The position numbers and the translations under genes were made by a program. Shown here piece by piece: positions 42,977-52,233 of a stretch of 64,000 nucleotides of DNA. Location of the stretch: assembly GCA_028283625.1 (NCBI GenBank), contig JAPWKG010000008.1, positions 124,001 through 188,000 of the forward strand, written 5' to 3'. Under the pieces are notes generated by a model that was not told where the DNA came from, did no database searches, and saw only the letters and a program-made list of their open reading frames with translations. The stretch comes from Acidobacteriaceae bacterium (GTDB lineage Bacteria; Acidobacteriota; Terriglobia; Terriglobales; Acidobacteriaceae). How positions within the stretch are numbered: position 1 is the first letter of the stretch; each line of letters opens with the position of its first letter.

Positions 42977-44848
42977 CTACTCTGACTTCTTCTTGTTGCG
43001 GGCCTTGATCTTGAACCAGATGGGGGAGCCGATGAACTTGAAGGCTCGCCGGACCTCGTTGGCAAGAAATCGCTCGTAGCTGAAGTGCAGCTTGACGTCG
43101 CGATCGGTAAAGAGCACGAAGGTGGGCGGAGCGACTGCGGCCTGCGTCATGTAATAAATTTTGACGCGCTTATTCATGGGCACGCTGGCGCGCTGGAAGT
43201 CGATGGCGTCGAGGAAGCGGTTCATGTTGCCGGTGGAGATGCGCTTGCGGCGCTCGCGGGCAACGAGCTCGACCTTCTTGAAGACCTGATCGATGTTGAG
43301 CTCCTCCATGGCGGAGATGAAGAGCAGGGGCGCGTACTCGAGGTACTTGAGCGAGTCACGGACCTGCTGTTCGTAGACCTTTTTGTCTGCAGGCGGCTTG
43401 CCGTCGTGGATGCGCATGCCGTCGGGACCGGTTTTGGTCATGGCATCCCACTTGTTGACGAGGATGATGACGGAGCGGCCGCTCTCATGCGCATAGCCGC
43501 CGATATTGGCGTCCAGCGCGGTGATGCCTTCGGTGGCGTCGATGACGAGCAGAGCGACGTCGGCGTCTTCCAGATGCTTGCGGCTCATGATGACCGAAAG
43601 CTTTTCGGCCATGAGCTTGGTTTTGCCCTTGCGGCGGATGCCTGCGGTGTCGATGAAGCGGAAGCTGTGGTTGTCGCGCTCGACGACCTCGTCGACGGCG
43701 TCGCGGGTGGTGCCGGCGATGGGGCTGACGATGGCGCGTTCGGTGCCGGTGAGGGCGTTGAGCAGGGTGCTCTTGCCGACGTTGGGGCGCCCGATGATGG
43801 CGATCTTGGTTTCGCGCTGGACGTGCTCGCCGTGGGACTTCAGCTTGCGTTCGCGCGGGGCGGATTCGGTGTCGTCCTCCTCGTCGCTGTCGTCGAGCAG
43901 CGGGCCCATGTCTTCGTCAAACTCCTGATCGAAGCCTTCTTCGTTTTCGCTGGGTTCTTCGGCGACGAACTCGGGTGGTAGGGCGGCCCAGACCTCGTCG
44001 AGCAGGTCACCGATACCGGAGTTGTGCTCGGCGGAGATGGGCTGCACGTTTTTGAAGCCGAGGGTGCGGAAGTTTTCCGCCGAGCTTTCCAGCTCAGCGG
44101 TATCCATCTTGTTGACGGCGAGGAAGAGCGGCTTTCCTCCGCGGAGCAGCAGGCGGGAGAGCTCGATGTCGGGCGCGGTAATCTCGGTGCGTCCGTCGAT
44201 GACCATGACGATGGCGTCGGCTTCTTCGAGGCCGACTTTGGCCTGGCGGAAGATTTCGGCGGGGATGAGAGCTTCGTCGTCGGGGATGACGCCGCCGGTG
44301 TCGACGAGGCGGACGGTGCGTCCGGCCCACTCGACCTCGCCGTAGATGCGGTCGCGGGTGATGCCGGGCTCGTCGCCGACGATGGAGCGGCGGGTGCCGG
44401 TGAGGCGGTTGAAGAGTGTGCTCTTGCCGACGTTGGGGCGGCCGCAGATGGCCACGAGCGGCATGCGGTCGGGGGTGTGGTGCCCGGTGTTGCTGGTGGC
44501 GAGCATCAGCTCGCTGGCGAGGTGCTCCAGCTCTCGGTCCTCGCGCTGGGCGTGAGAGGAGCCGGCGCCGCCGAGGGAGAACTTCTTCGGGCGGCCGACG
44601 ATGTACTTGTCTTCGTCCGACTGCGCGAGGCTGACCTTGCGTTCGAGCTCGGGCGAGCGCTTGGGAATGTGTGCGGCGGCCTGCTTGGCCGCGGTCTTGG
44701 CGGCGATGGTTTTGCGCTGCTTGGGGGCCGCACCGGCGATCTGCGCCCCGGTCTTGGCGCCTGCGCGCGGGGCCTTGCCCTGCTTGGGCCGCGTGGTGGC
44801 CTTGCGGTGCTTTTTGCCCAGTCGTTTCTGTTCGCGCTTCGGTGCCAT
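42977..44848 (-). CDS. der: ribosome biogenesis GTPase Der (EngA) with long N-terminal extension
   Basis: A 623-residue protein with two consecutive GTPase domains, P-loops GRPNVGKS at 136-143 and near 352, and a KH-like C-terminal domain ending KIKARNKKKSE. Der is needed for 50S assembly. Typical Der begins about eight residues before the first P-loop; here about 128 extra residues precede it, starting MAPKREQKRLGKKHRKATTR, Lys/Ala-rich and likely disordered. The linker between the G domains is strongly acidic (about 295-335). GAGGATTTCC before the ATG supports the long start. Basic arm and acidic linker could interact; that is speculation. Confidence 0.93.
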   Translation of the reverse strand: MAPKREQKRLGKKHRKATTRPKQGKAPRAGAKTGAQIAGAAPKQRKTIAAKTAAKQAAAHIPKRSPELERKVSLAQSDEDKYIVGRPKKFSLGGAGSSHAQREDRELEHLASELMLATSNTGHHTPDRMPLVAICGRPNVGKSTLFNRLTGTRRSIVGDEPGITRDRIYGEVEWAGRTVRLVDTGGVIPDDEALIPAEIFRQAKVGLEEADAIVMVIDGRTEITAPDIELSRLLLRGGKPLFLAVNKMDTAELESSAENFRTLGFKNVQPISAEHNSGIGDLLDEVWAALPPEFVAEEPSENEEGFDQEFDEDMGPLLDDSDEEDDTESAPRERKLKSHGEHVQRETKIAIIGRPNVGKSTLLNALTGTERAIVSPIAGTTRDAVDEVVERDNHSFRFIDTAGIRRKGKTKLMAEKLSVIMSRKHLEDADVALLVIDATEGITALDANIGGYAHESGRSVIILVNKWDAMTKTGPDGMRIHDGKPPADKKVYEQQVRDSLKYLEYAPLLFISAMEELNIDQVFKKVELVARERRKRISTGNMNRFLDAIDFQRASVPMNKRVKIYYMTQAAVAPPTFVLFTDRDVKLHFSYERFLANEVRRAFKFIGSPIWFKIKARNKKKSE

Positions 44849-44932
44849 TTGGAAATCCTCTTCTGTGTTCTCTCTATGGTCGCATGAGGCTTACGTGAGG
44901 GCGAAGAAACAGCGAGGATATCATCTAGAGAG

Positions 44933-47092
44933 ATGAGCCTGGTGCAACAGATCGAGAAGCTGCATGAGCAGCGTTCGGCCGATGGCCGGCTGCCGTCGCT
45001 GTATGACTTTTTTCATCGCGGCGGACTGCTGGCCAACAGCTCATTGAACTTTGAACACCGGCCGGGGCAGTATGCGATGGCTCAGACGATTGAGCAGGTG
45101 CTGGCCGATCAACGGCATCTGGTGGTGGAGGCGGGCACGGGTACGGGCAAGACGCTGGCGTATCTGCTGCCGGCGTTGCGGTTTGCGCGGGAACGCAAGC
45201 AGCGCATCATCGTCTCGACGGGAACGAAGAACCTGCAGGAGCAGCTCTTCTTCAAGGACATTCCGTTTCTGGAGTCGCTGCTGGGGCCGCTGCGCGTCTG
45301 CTACATGAAGGGCCGGGCCAACTATGTGTGCAAGCACAAGCTGTATGCGCTGCGCGATAACCCGCTGCTGAGCGGCCTGGAGGAGATCGACCAGTTTCAC
45401 GCCATCGCGAAGTGGGAGAAGACGACGGAGACCGGCGATCGCGCGGAGATTGACCAGTTGCCGGAGCACTCCGCGCTGTGGCACAAGCTGGACGCGCGCA
45501 GCGAAGTGTGCCTGGGGCAGACGTGTCCGGACTGGGAGCAGTGCTTTATTACGCAGATGCGGCGTAAGGCGCTGGAGAGCGAACTGGTGATTGTGAACCA
45601 TCACCTTTTCTTCGCGGATCTGAACATCAAGCAGCAGGCGGGCGATGCTCCGGAGGCGGGGATTCTGCCGGAAGCCGCGGCGGTGATCTTTGACGAGGCG
45701 CATGAGCTGGAGGATGTCGCGTCGCAGTACTTTGGCGTGGCGCTGACGAATGCGCGCTTTGAGGAGCTGGCCAGGGATACGGAGTCGCTGCTGCGGTCCA
45801 AGGGGGTGAGTACCTCTGCGCTGGAGAATGCGACGGCGTCGCTGCGGGATCGCTCGAAGCTGTTCTTCAACTCGTTGCCGTCGCCGCCCTCGCATCTTGG
45901 CCGGCTGGAGTTTCTGGATCGCTCGGACTTTCTGGAGGCGCGTGGCGATGCGTATATCGGCGCCACCAATGCGTTGGTGCGGCTGGAAGGCGAGCTGAGT
46001 TCGCTGCGCGAGGTGGACGAGGCGGCGGGGTTGAAGCGCCGGGCCACGGATGTGCGCCATCACCTGAAGTTCCTCATGGAGTCCGAGGACAGGAACAACG
46101 TCTTCTGGATTGAGCGGCGGGCGAGTTCGAACCTGCGGAGCACGCTGCGCAATCAGCGCGCGGGCGCGGTGAGTGCGCAGGATCCGATGCTGGCCAACGG
46201 GATGGTGGGTGCGGTGGCTTCGGCCGCGATGGCGCAACGGGCCGCCGCGGAGGCACAGCTCTTTACCAGCTTCACGACGCATCTGCAGGCTACGCCGATC
46301 AACGTGGCAGAGCTGCTGCGGGACACGTTATTTGCGCGCTTTCCGAGCGTCGTGCTGACCTCCGCAACGCTGACGGTGGCTGACGCGGAGGGCAAGCCGG
46401 GCTTTGAGCATGTGAAGAAGCGTCTGGGGGTGCCGATGCCCAAGGAGCTGGTGGTGCCCTCGCACTTTGACTACGGCAAGCAGGCGCTGTTGTATCTGCC
46501 GCCGACGATGCCGGAGCCGCGTCATCCGGAGTTTGTACGGCAGGCGGTGGAGAAGATTCGCCGTGTGCTGGAGATTACGCGCGGCCGCGCGTTCTGTCTG
46601 TTCACCAGCTATGCGCAGATGCGCGAGATGCATGACAGGCTGTTGAGCGAGGTACCGTTTCCTCTGATGATGCAGGGCTCGGCACCGCGCCATGCGCTGC
46701 TGCAGCAGTTTCGCGAGACGCCGAATGCGGTGCTCTTCGGGACGTCGAGCTTTTGGCAGGGCATTGATGTGCAGGGCGAGCAGCTGAGCTGCGTGATTAT
46801 CGACAAGCTGCCGTTCGCGGTGCCGACGGACCCGGTGCTGAAGGCGCGTACGGATGCCATTACGGCAGCCGGAGGCAATGCCTTTGCCGAGCTGCAGATA
46901 CCGCAGGCCGTCATTGCGCTGAAGCAGGGCTTTGGGCGGTTGATCCGCTCGATGAACGATCGCGGCGTGTTGATGCTGCTGGACCCGAGGATCCGGACGA
47001 CGCGCTATGGCGCGACGTTTCTGGACTCGCTGCCGGCCTACAGGAGAACGGAAGAGATCGGTGAGGTCGAGCGCTTCTTTGAAGCGAAGTAG
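44933..47092 (+). CDS. DinG/XPD-family ATP-dependent DNA helicase
   Basis: A 719-residue superfamily 2 helicase. Walker A EAGTGTGKT at 66-74, DEAH in FDEAHELEDVAS, and four cysteines C133, C193, C198 and C204 (KCH-type YVCK plus CLGQTCPDWEQC) in the position of the XPD/DinG iron-sulfur cluster. The C-terminal motifs FGTSSFWQGIDVQGEQL and QGFGRLIRS complete the core. Expected role is 5'-3' unwinding in repair and R-loop removal. Divergent from der. Confidence 0.92.
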   Translation: MSLVQQIEKLHEQRSADGRLPSLYDFFHRGGLLANSSLNFEHRPGQYAMAQTIEQVLADQRHLVVEAGTGTGKTLAYLLPALRFARERKQRIIVSTGTKNLQEQLFFKDIPFLESLLGPLRVCYMKGRANYVCKHKLYALRDNPLLSGLEEIDQFHAIAKWEKTTETGDRAEIDQLPEHSALWHKLDARSEVCLGQTCPDWEQCFITQMRRKALESELVIVNHHLFFADLNIKQQAGDAPEAGILPEAAAVIFDEAHELEDVASQYFGVALTNARFEELARDTESLLRSKGVSTSALENATASLRDRSKLFFNSLPSPPSHLGRLEFLDRSDFLEARGDAYIGATNALVRLEGELSSLREVDEAAGLKRRATDVRHHLKFLMESEDRNNVFWIERRASSNLRSTLRNQRAGAVSAQDPMLANGMVGAVASAAMAQRAAAEAQLFTSFTTHLQATPINVAELLRDTLFARFPSVVLTSATLTVADAEGKPGFEHVKKRLGVPMPKELVVPSHFDYGKQALLYLPPTMPEPRHPEFVRQAVEKIRRVLEITRGRAFCLFTSYAQMREMHDRLLSEVPFPLMMQGSAPRHALLQQFRETPNAVLFGTSSFWQGIDVQGEQLSCVIIDKLPFAVPTDPVLKARTDAITAAGGNAFAELQIPQAVIALKQGFGRLIRSMNDRGVLMLLDPRIRTTRYGATFLDSLPAYRRTEEIGEVERFFEAK

Positions 47093-47102
47093 ACTAGAAG
47101 AG

Positions 47103-47345
47103 ATGGGCCGCACTTTGTACATCCTGGCGGCTGTATTGGGCGCACTGGCGGTTGTGAGCGGTGTGCTGTCCGCAACAGGGGTTGCAGGCTCGCCGGGAGA
47201 TGCTGCGCTGTGGCGCACGATGGCGATCTGGCTTCTGCTGGCGGGGTTGGTTGTGGCTCTGCTGGCGACGATGACGAGGCTGTGGGAGCAGGCGGAACAC
47301 CGCTCTGAAGAACAGCGTCGCGAGGCTCGACGCCGGAAGGAATAG
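47103..47345 (+). CDS. small two-span membrane protein
   Basis: An 80-residue protein starting GRTLYILAAVLGALAVVSG, with hydrophobic segments at about 4-24 and 41-60 and a strongly charged C-terminal tail (EEQRREARRRKE). It starts ten bases after the helicase gene and ends 13 bases before queD, so it is probably in their operon. No family recognised. Confidence 0.65.
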   Translation: MGRTLYILAAVLGALAVVSGVLSATGVAGSPGDAALWRTMAIWLLLAGLVVALLATMTRLWEQAEHRSEEQRREARRRKE

Positions 47346-47358
47346 GGATTAGAACACG

Positions 47359-47736
47359 ATGTTTGAAGTTACCGTCGAAGCGCATTTCTCCTCCGGCCAC
47401 TACCTGCGGAACTACTACGGCAAGTGCGAGAACCCGCATGGGCACAACTATCGCGTGCTGGTGACGCTGGCAGGCAAGGAGCTGGATGAGAGCGGGTTGC
47501 TGCTGGACTTCAAGCTGCTCAAGCAGGTGCTGCGCCCGACGGTGGAGTATCTGGACCACCAGATGATCAACGACCTGGAGCCGTTCACGACGGTGAACCC
47601 TTCGGCAGAGAACCTCGCCAAGTACTTCTTCGACAAGACGGAGGAGCAGGTGCGGACGCTGAGCCAGGGCCGGGTGCAGTTGAAGGACTGTACGGTGTTC
47701 GAGACGAACACGAGCTACGCGAAGTACTCGGCGTAG
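47359..47736 (+). CDS. queD: 6-carboxytetrahydropterin synthase QueD
   Basis: A 125-residue protein. H14 (FSSGHYL), H27 and H29 (CENPHGHNY) bind zinc and C23 is the catalytic cysteine; the central LDFKLLKQVLRPTVEYLDH is the family signature. It makes 6-carboxytetrahydropterin for queuosine from GTP-derived precursor. The other que genes are not in the window. Confidence 0.92.
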   Translation: MFEVTVEAHFSSGHYLRNYYGKCENPHGHNYRVLVTLAGKELDESGLLLDFKLLKQVLRPTVEYLDHQMINDLEPFTTVNPSAENLAKYFFDKTEEQVRTLSQGRVQLKDCTVFETNTSYAKYSA

Positions 47737-47785
47737 AGCGGGCCGTGGCGTAGAGAGCGGAGCGCCTCTGCCCGTGGCTGCGCGG

Positions 47786-48961
47786 CTACTCCGGTGCAGA
47801 GGTTCGAACGCGGATCTCGAAGGGGTTGCGCAGCATGCTGGAAAGCAGAGCGTACCAGCCGAGCGCGAGGAAGAGCGCGATGCCGAGCGGATGCAGAAGC
47901 GCCGAGCCGAGCGGCTCGCGGAAGCGGCGCACGGCGATGAACCGCGGCAGATAGCTGCAGAGCAGGGCAAGGCCAAGCAACAGCAGACAGAGCAGGTAGA
48001 GCCCGAGGTCTGTGCCGTCGTTGGCGAACGCCGCTGTTTTGAGTAACGGAAATGCGAGCAGGACGGCCAGGGAGCCGAGCGCAGGCAGGATCTGGCCGAG
48101 CGTGAGCCAGAGCGTCCAGGGCAGCACGCGGGAGGCGGTGGTGAGCTGCGCGGCCTGTTGCTGCGCGAAGCTCTCCCGCTCACGGCCCGGCAGGGGCCGC
48201 ACACGAACAAGGCGGGAGAGATCGACGAGGCCGGAGGTTTGTCCGTGCTTGCGGAAGAGCGCGGGCAGGGCAAAGCCGTTGTCTGTGGCGGTGGGGAGCT
48301 CGGCGTGGCCTCCGCTGGCAAAGTAGGCGCGGCGGTCGCAGAGAAGGAACTTGTCCGAGCCGATGGCGTTGCGGGGGCTCTGCGCGCGCTGCAGCGGCAT
48401 GAGCCCGAGCAGAAGAAAGTGAATGGCTGGGAGCACGAGGCGGTCCAGACGGCTGCGCGAGGCGAAGCGGGGAAAACCGGAGAGCAGTCCAAGCTCCTGC
48501 TTGCGCAGCGAGGTGACGGCACGGGCGATGGCCCAGGGGTGCAGACGGACGTCCGCATCGAGAAAGAGCAGGAGGGGCTCGTTGGCGGCGGCGCGGGCGA
48601 GCTTCCAGCGCGCCTGCTGCAAGGGGTTCCAGCCGGTCTGGATCGGGCCGGTGTGCAGGAGGTCGATGCGGCGGTCGTTCCGGGAGAGCTTGTCGGCGAG
48701 CGGCAGGGTGCCGTCGGTGGAGCCGGTGTCGCACAGGGCGATGACGACGTTGACCTCTTCGCTGCGCAGGATGCTCTCAACACAGGCACGCAGGTTGTGC
48801 TCGTTGTTGCAGAGGGGGATGAGGACTGCGACGCGCTCAAGGCTGGGCGGCCCAAAGCTGGGCGGACGGTAGCGCTGCAGGTTGAGCAGGTAGAGCAGCA
48901 AGGGAATGGCCGCGCAGGCGAAGACGGCCAGGAGAAGGCAGGAGGATGCAGCCAGGATCAT
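47786..48961 (-). CDS. membrane-anchored glycosyltransferase family 2
   Basis: A 391-residue GT2 enzyme with an N-terminal span (about 4-27), nucleotide-sugar motifs CDTGSTDGT (77-85) and FLDADVR (DAD at 135-137), the acceptor loop TDNGFALP and three to four C-terminal spans (about 275-375). The layout resembles HpnB and the staphyloxanthin/carotenoid glycosyltransferases (CrtQ/CruC type). It follows an acyltransferase gene with a three-base gap, suggesting a glycosyl-then-acyl lipid modification. Acceptor and sugar cannot be read. Confidence 0.8.
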   Translation of the reverse strand: MILAASSCLLLAVFACAAIPLLLYLLNLQRYRPPSFGPPSLERVAVLIPLCNNEHNLRACVESILRSEEVNVVIALCDTGSTDGTLPLADKLSRNDRRIDLLHTGPIQTGWNPLQQARWKLARAAANEPLLLFLDADVRLHPWAIARAVTSLRKQELGLLSGFPRFASRSRLDRLVLPAIHFLLLGLMPLQRAQSPRNAIGSDKFLLCDRRAYFASGGHAELPTATDNGFALPALFRKHGQTSGLVDLSRLVRVRPLPGRERESFAQQQAAQLTTASRVLPWTLWLTLGQILPALGSLAVLLAFPLLKTAAFANDGTDLGLYLLCLLLLGLALLCSYLPRFIAVRRFREPLGSALLHPLGIALFLALGWYALLSSMLRNPFEIRVRTSAPE

Positions 48962-48964
48962 GCG

Positions 48965-49729
48965 TTAGCGCCTCGCGGTGTGGTCGAGCGAGCGCTGGCC
49001 GAGCCGCAGGCGTTGCAGGGCACCGTACGCACCGCCGGTACCGCGTGTTCCGGTGAGCAGAGTGTGGAACTGCGAGGCGTCACGCAGGGTGGAGGCGTGC
49101 TGCAGCTCGAGCATGGTGGTGGCGAGGGCTCGTTCGAGCTCGTGGGTGACGGCGTCGGGTGCGTGGTTGTCGCCGATCATGACCGGGTCTCCGAAGCGTA
49201 CCAGCGCTTCGGGCAGCCGCTCGTCCCAGTAGGTGAATTCGGTGGCGAAGGGGAGCAGGGTGAGGCCGGGCATGCGCTGGGCAAGCAGAGCCAGCAGCGG
49301 GGTGAAGCGGAGAGGATGCTCCCGAGTATCCGCGAAGCGGCCCTGCGGGCGTATCCAGAGCACGGAGCCCTGCTTGAGGATGGCCTCAGAGGTGCGCAGG
49401 AAGTGGGCGATGCCGGCGGCGGAGTGGCTTTCGGTCGGGAAGAGGCCGATCTTGCCGAGAATCGGATAGCGCCGCAGCGTGGCCGCGGAGGTGGGGGTGT
49501 AGTGCTGGCGGTGCGGCAGGAAGTGGCGCGCAAGGAAGACGGCCAGCATGGGGTCCCACCAGGAGGAGTGGTTGCCGTAAACCACGAGTGGCAACGGGGT
49601 CTTTTCCAGCAGCGTGGTGCGCTGTGCCATGACGCTGCGAAAGTGTTTTCGCAGGTATCGTTTTCCGGCGCGAGCGAAGAGTCGGTAGGTCAACCCGGCG
49701 ATGGGGGGAACGTCTGCTTCCAGAGGCAT
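48965..49729 (-). CDS. lysophospholipid acyltransferase-family (PlsC-like) protein
   Basis: A 254-residue acyltransferase with the NHSSWWDP block (H54-x4-D59, the HX4D catalytic motif) and a LWIRPQGRFAD block where PlsC-type enzymes have the acceptor-binding EGTR motif. It has no strong membrane span. CruD/CrtO-type carotenoid acyltransferases have similar size and neighbours; the immediate partner here is a GT2. Acyl acceptor unknown. Confidence 0.8.
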   Translation of the reverse strand: MPLEADVPPIAGLTYRLFARAGKRYLRKHFRSVMAQRTTLLEKTPLPLVVYGNHSSWWDPMLAVFLARHFLPHRQHYTPTSAATLRRYPILGKIGLFPTESHSAAGIAHFLRTSEAILKQGSVLWIRPQGRFADTREHPLRFTPLLALLAQRMPGLTLLPFATEFTYWDERLPEALVRFGDPVMIGDNHAPDAVTHELERALATTMLELQHASTLRDASQFHTLLTGTRGTGGAYGALQRLRLGQRSLDHTARR

Positions 49730-49828
49730 AGAGCGATCGCAGCGTCCCTTCGGGGCAGTTGAAGTGTGTGCCTGTTGGATAAGATGGCGCGAATGCGGGG
49801 TTCGGGTTGTCTGGATGCGGCGCGGGAG

Positions 49829-50491
49829 CTATGAGGCCTGCTCGCGCGCGAGTAGCAGCTCCCAGGCGGCGTTGACCTGGAGGGCGAGCTCCTGCATGCT
49901 GCCACGATTCTGCAGGACGAGGCACTCGTGCTCATGCTCGGCGTTGGCCGATTGCCGCGCGAGCCGGGCGCGGGCGTCGGCTTCGAGCATGCTGCGCTCT
50001 TCGAGCGAGATCTGACGGCCTTCGGTGACGCGCTCGATGTAGCGGGTAATCTTATCGTGCTCGGGTGCGGTGACCATGAGGATCACGTCGAAACGGTTGT
50101 CCCAGTGCTCGCCGAGGTGGGATTTCGCGGAAAAGATCAGGGCGGATTCTACGACGGCGATGGCGTGCTCGCGCTCGGCCCGCAGGCGGGTGAGCTGGCG
50201 CTGCTGCTCGGCGATGACGGCAGGGTGGATGAGTGCGTTCAGCTCATCGATGCGCGGATGGTCGGGCGCGAAGGCTGCTGCGGCCAGCTTGCGGCGGTCG
50301 AGCCGGCCGTCGGGCGCAAGGATGTCGGGCCCGAAGGCAGCGACGATCTGATCAAAAACAGTGTGGCCGGGCTCCATGAGAGCCCGGCCCATTTCGTCGG
50401 AGGAGAAGAGCACGGCACCGCGCTCGGCAAGCATACGGGCTACGGTAGATTTGCCGCTGCCAAGATCGCCTGTGAGCCCAACGCGAAGCAT
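49829..50491 (-). CDS. coaE: dephospho-CoA kinase
   Basis: A 220-residue P-loop kinase: LTGDLGSGKST (residues 6-16), then SSDEMGRALMEPG and a lid-like region. It catalyses the last step of CoA synthesis. It is 15 bases downstream of folD and probably co-transcribed, with the acyltransferase and GT2 genes following after a 99-base gap. Confidence 0.94.
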   Translation of the reverse strand: MLRVGLTGDLGSGKSTVARMLAERGAVLFSSDEMGRALMEPGHTVFDQIVAAFGPDILAPDGRLDRRKLAAAAFAPDHPRIDELNALIHPAVIAEQQRQLTRLRAEREHAIAVVESALIFSAKSHLGEHWDNRFDVILMVTAPEHDKITRYIERVTEGRQISLEERSMLEADARARLARQSANAEHEHECLVLQNRGSMQELALQVNAAWELLLAREQAS

Positions 50492-50506
50492 CGTGTGCGC
50501 TCCTCT

Positions 50507-51460
50507 TTACTTTCCGCGCCGCATTTTTGCTGCTTTGAGCGTATTGCTCATGAGCATGGCGATGGTGAGGGCACCGACGCCGCCCGGGACGGGGGTGTAG
50601 GCGCTGGACACAGCAAAGGCGGAGGGATCGACGTCGCCAATGACGGTGGAGCCACGGCGTGCGAAGGTTTCGTGCCGCTTGGTGTGCTCGGGGTGCTCGG
50701 GCGGGAAGAACTGCGCGAGCTCGGCTTCGCCGGTGACGCGGTTGATGCCGACGTCGATGATGACGGCGCCGGGCTTGACCATGTCGCGGTGTACGAAGCC
50801 AGCGCGACCGATGGCGGCGACAAGGATGTCTGCTTCGCGGGTGATCTCCGGCAGGTTGCGGGTGCGCGAGTGGCAGACCGTGACCGTTGCCGAAGCATTG
50901 ATGAGCATGGCCGCGACAGGCTTGCCGACGATGTTCGAGCGTCCGAGCACGACGGCGTTGGCTCCCGCGGTGGGGATGCCGGAGCGCTTGAGCACTTCAA
51001 GGATGCCGGCCGGGGTGCAGGGGGCGAGCAGCTGATCGTCCGGGGCGCCGGAGAGCAGGCGGCCTGCGTTGATGGGGTGGAAGCCGTCCACGTCCTTGCG
51101 CGGGTCGACGGCTTCGAGCAGAAGCTCGGTATCGACGTGCTTGGGCAAAGGAAGCTGGATGAGGATGCCGTCGATTTCGTCGCGTGCGTTGAGCTGCTGG
51201 ACGAGCTTGAGCAGCTCTTCCGTGGAGACGGACTCGGGCGGGGTGTGGAGCTCGGAGTGGATGCCCAGTTCGGCGCAGGTCTTCACCTTGCTGCGAACGT
51301 AGATCTCCGAGGCGGCGACGTTGCCGACCAGGATGACGGCAAGGCCGGGCGTGTAGCCGGCGGCTTTGGCCTGCTGAACACCGGCGGCAACTTCATTCTT
51401 GATCTCGGCGGCGATCTGGACTCCGTCGAGGACGCGTGCGGCAACTGCTGTCGAACTCAT
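50507..51460 (-). CDS. folD: bifunctional methylenetetrahydrofolate dehydrogenase/cyclohydrolase FolD
   Basis: A 317-residue protein with the FolD signatures EIYVRSKVKTC (catalytic Lys), DGILIQLPLPKHVD, VLGRSNIVGKPVA and the C-terminal TPVPGGVGALTIAML. Start at ATG 51460 (SSTAVAARVLDGVQIAAEI); the longer frame is not needed by the family. It supplies one-carbon units, among others for TrmFO and purine synthesis. Confidence 0.95.
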   Translation of the reverse strand: MSSTAVAARVLDGVQIAAEIKNEVAAGVQQAKAAGYTPGLAVILVGNVAASEIYVRSKVKTCAELGIHSELHTPPESVSTEELLKLVQQLNARDEIDGILIQLPLPKHVDTELLLEAVDPRKDVDGFHPINAGRLLSGAPDDQLLAPCTPAGILEVLKRSGIPTAGANAVVLGRSNIVGKPVAAMLINASATVTVCHSRTRNLPEITREADILVAAIGRAGFVHRDMVKPGAVIIDVGINRVTGEAELAQFFPPEHPEHTKRHETFARRGSTVIGDVDPSAFAVSSAYTPVPGGVGALTIAMLMSNTLKAAKMRRGK

Positions 51461-51639
51461 GTACTCAGGATAGCGCGCGGAGCGCAGCCGTGCGCACAGT
51501 GCGAGGACGCGTGCGACAGGGCTTTTGCGCCGCAGCAAAGAAGTCGTGAAGAAAGCGCACAACCTATGGTGCGCTGCCTTCTTCTAACTCTGGACGCGGC
51601 AGCCCTTGCGCTGGAGGAAAGCTGGACCAGGAGGCGGGA

Positions 51640-51897
51640 ATGGACGAGAGGGACCAGAAGCGGGATGGTGTGGTGGAGAAGTTCACCCCGGGCGATCTGC
51701 TGCTGCTGCGCCATGAGCTCTTGCAGTCCGGCGTGGACAGCTTTCAGGCAGCGGAGATTGTCGCCAATTTTCTGACGGGTAGAGGCTATGGGGTCGGTTC
51801 GCAGGAGGCGCGCGGGGCGGCTGCCGTCATTGAAGCCGCAGGCGCAACGCCGGAACGTATCCAGCAGGAGCTGGAGCGTGTGGCGCGGGTGATGTAG
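51640..51897 (+). CDS. small hypothetical protein
   Basis: An 85-residue acidic, helical protein (FTPGDLLLLRHELLQSGVDS, FQAAEIVANFLTGRGYGV). AGGAGGCGGGA directly before the ATG gives a strong start. No family recognised; the helix-loop pattern suggests a small protein-interaction or DNA-associated fold at most. Divergent from folD, convergent with the DUF5076 gene six bases away. Confidence 0.65.
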   Translation: MDERDQKRDGVVEKFTPGDLLLLRHELLQSGVDSFQAAEIVANFLTGRGYGVGSQEARGAAAVIEAAGATPERIQQELERVARVM

Positions 51898-51903
51898 GGC
51901 GGG

Positions 51904-52197
51904 CTAGGTGAGCTCGCCTTCGGCCTCGTCGGTGGGCGACTCGATCTCGGCTTCGAAGCCTTCGAGGATGCGTTCGAGGAACGCCTCGCGGTCGAGCTTG
52001 GGGTTGGAGATGGCCTCGGCGTTGACGATGTGGCGGGCGAGATCCGCAAGCACGATGCCCCAGGCGAAGGGGTCTTCCCAGGTGCCGGAGCGGAGGCTGA
52101 CGTGCTGACCGGCTTCCGCAACCCAGACGCGCAGCAGCTCAAAGGAGGCTTTGTCGCGCGTGGCGGCAGGCGGTGGATCAAGATGTTTATTGGACAT
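51904..52197 (-). CDS. DUF5076-family protein
   Basis: A 97-residue protein with the family pattern ELLRVWVAEAGQHVSLRSG followed by DPFAWGIVLADLARHIVNA, matching DUF5076 as I remember it. GGAGGGCACCACT precedes the ATG. It lies 36 bases downstream of plsX on the same strand, in place of the fabH gene common there. Function unknown. Confidence 0.75.
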   Translation of the reverse strand: MSNKHLDPPPAATRDKASFELLRVWVAEAGQHVSLRSGTWEDPFAWGIVLADLARHIVNAEAISNPKLDREAFLERILEGFEAEIESPTDEAEGELT

Positions 52198-52233
52198 AGT
52201 GGTGCCCTCCCCGGGGGAATACGCGCGGCGGCG

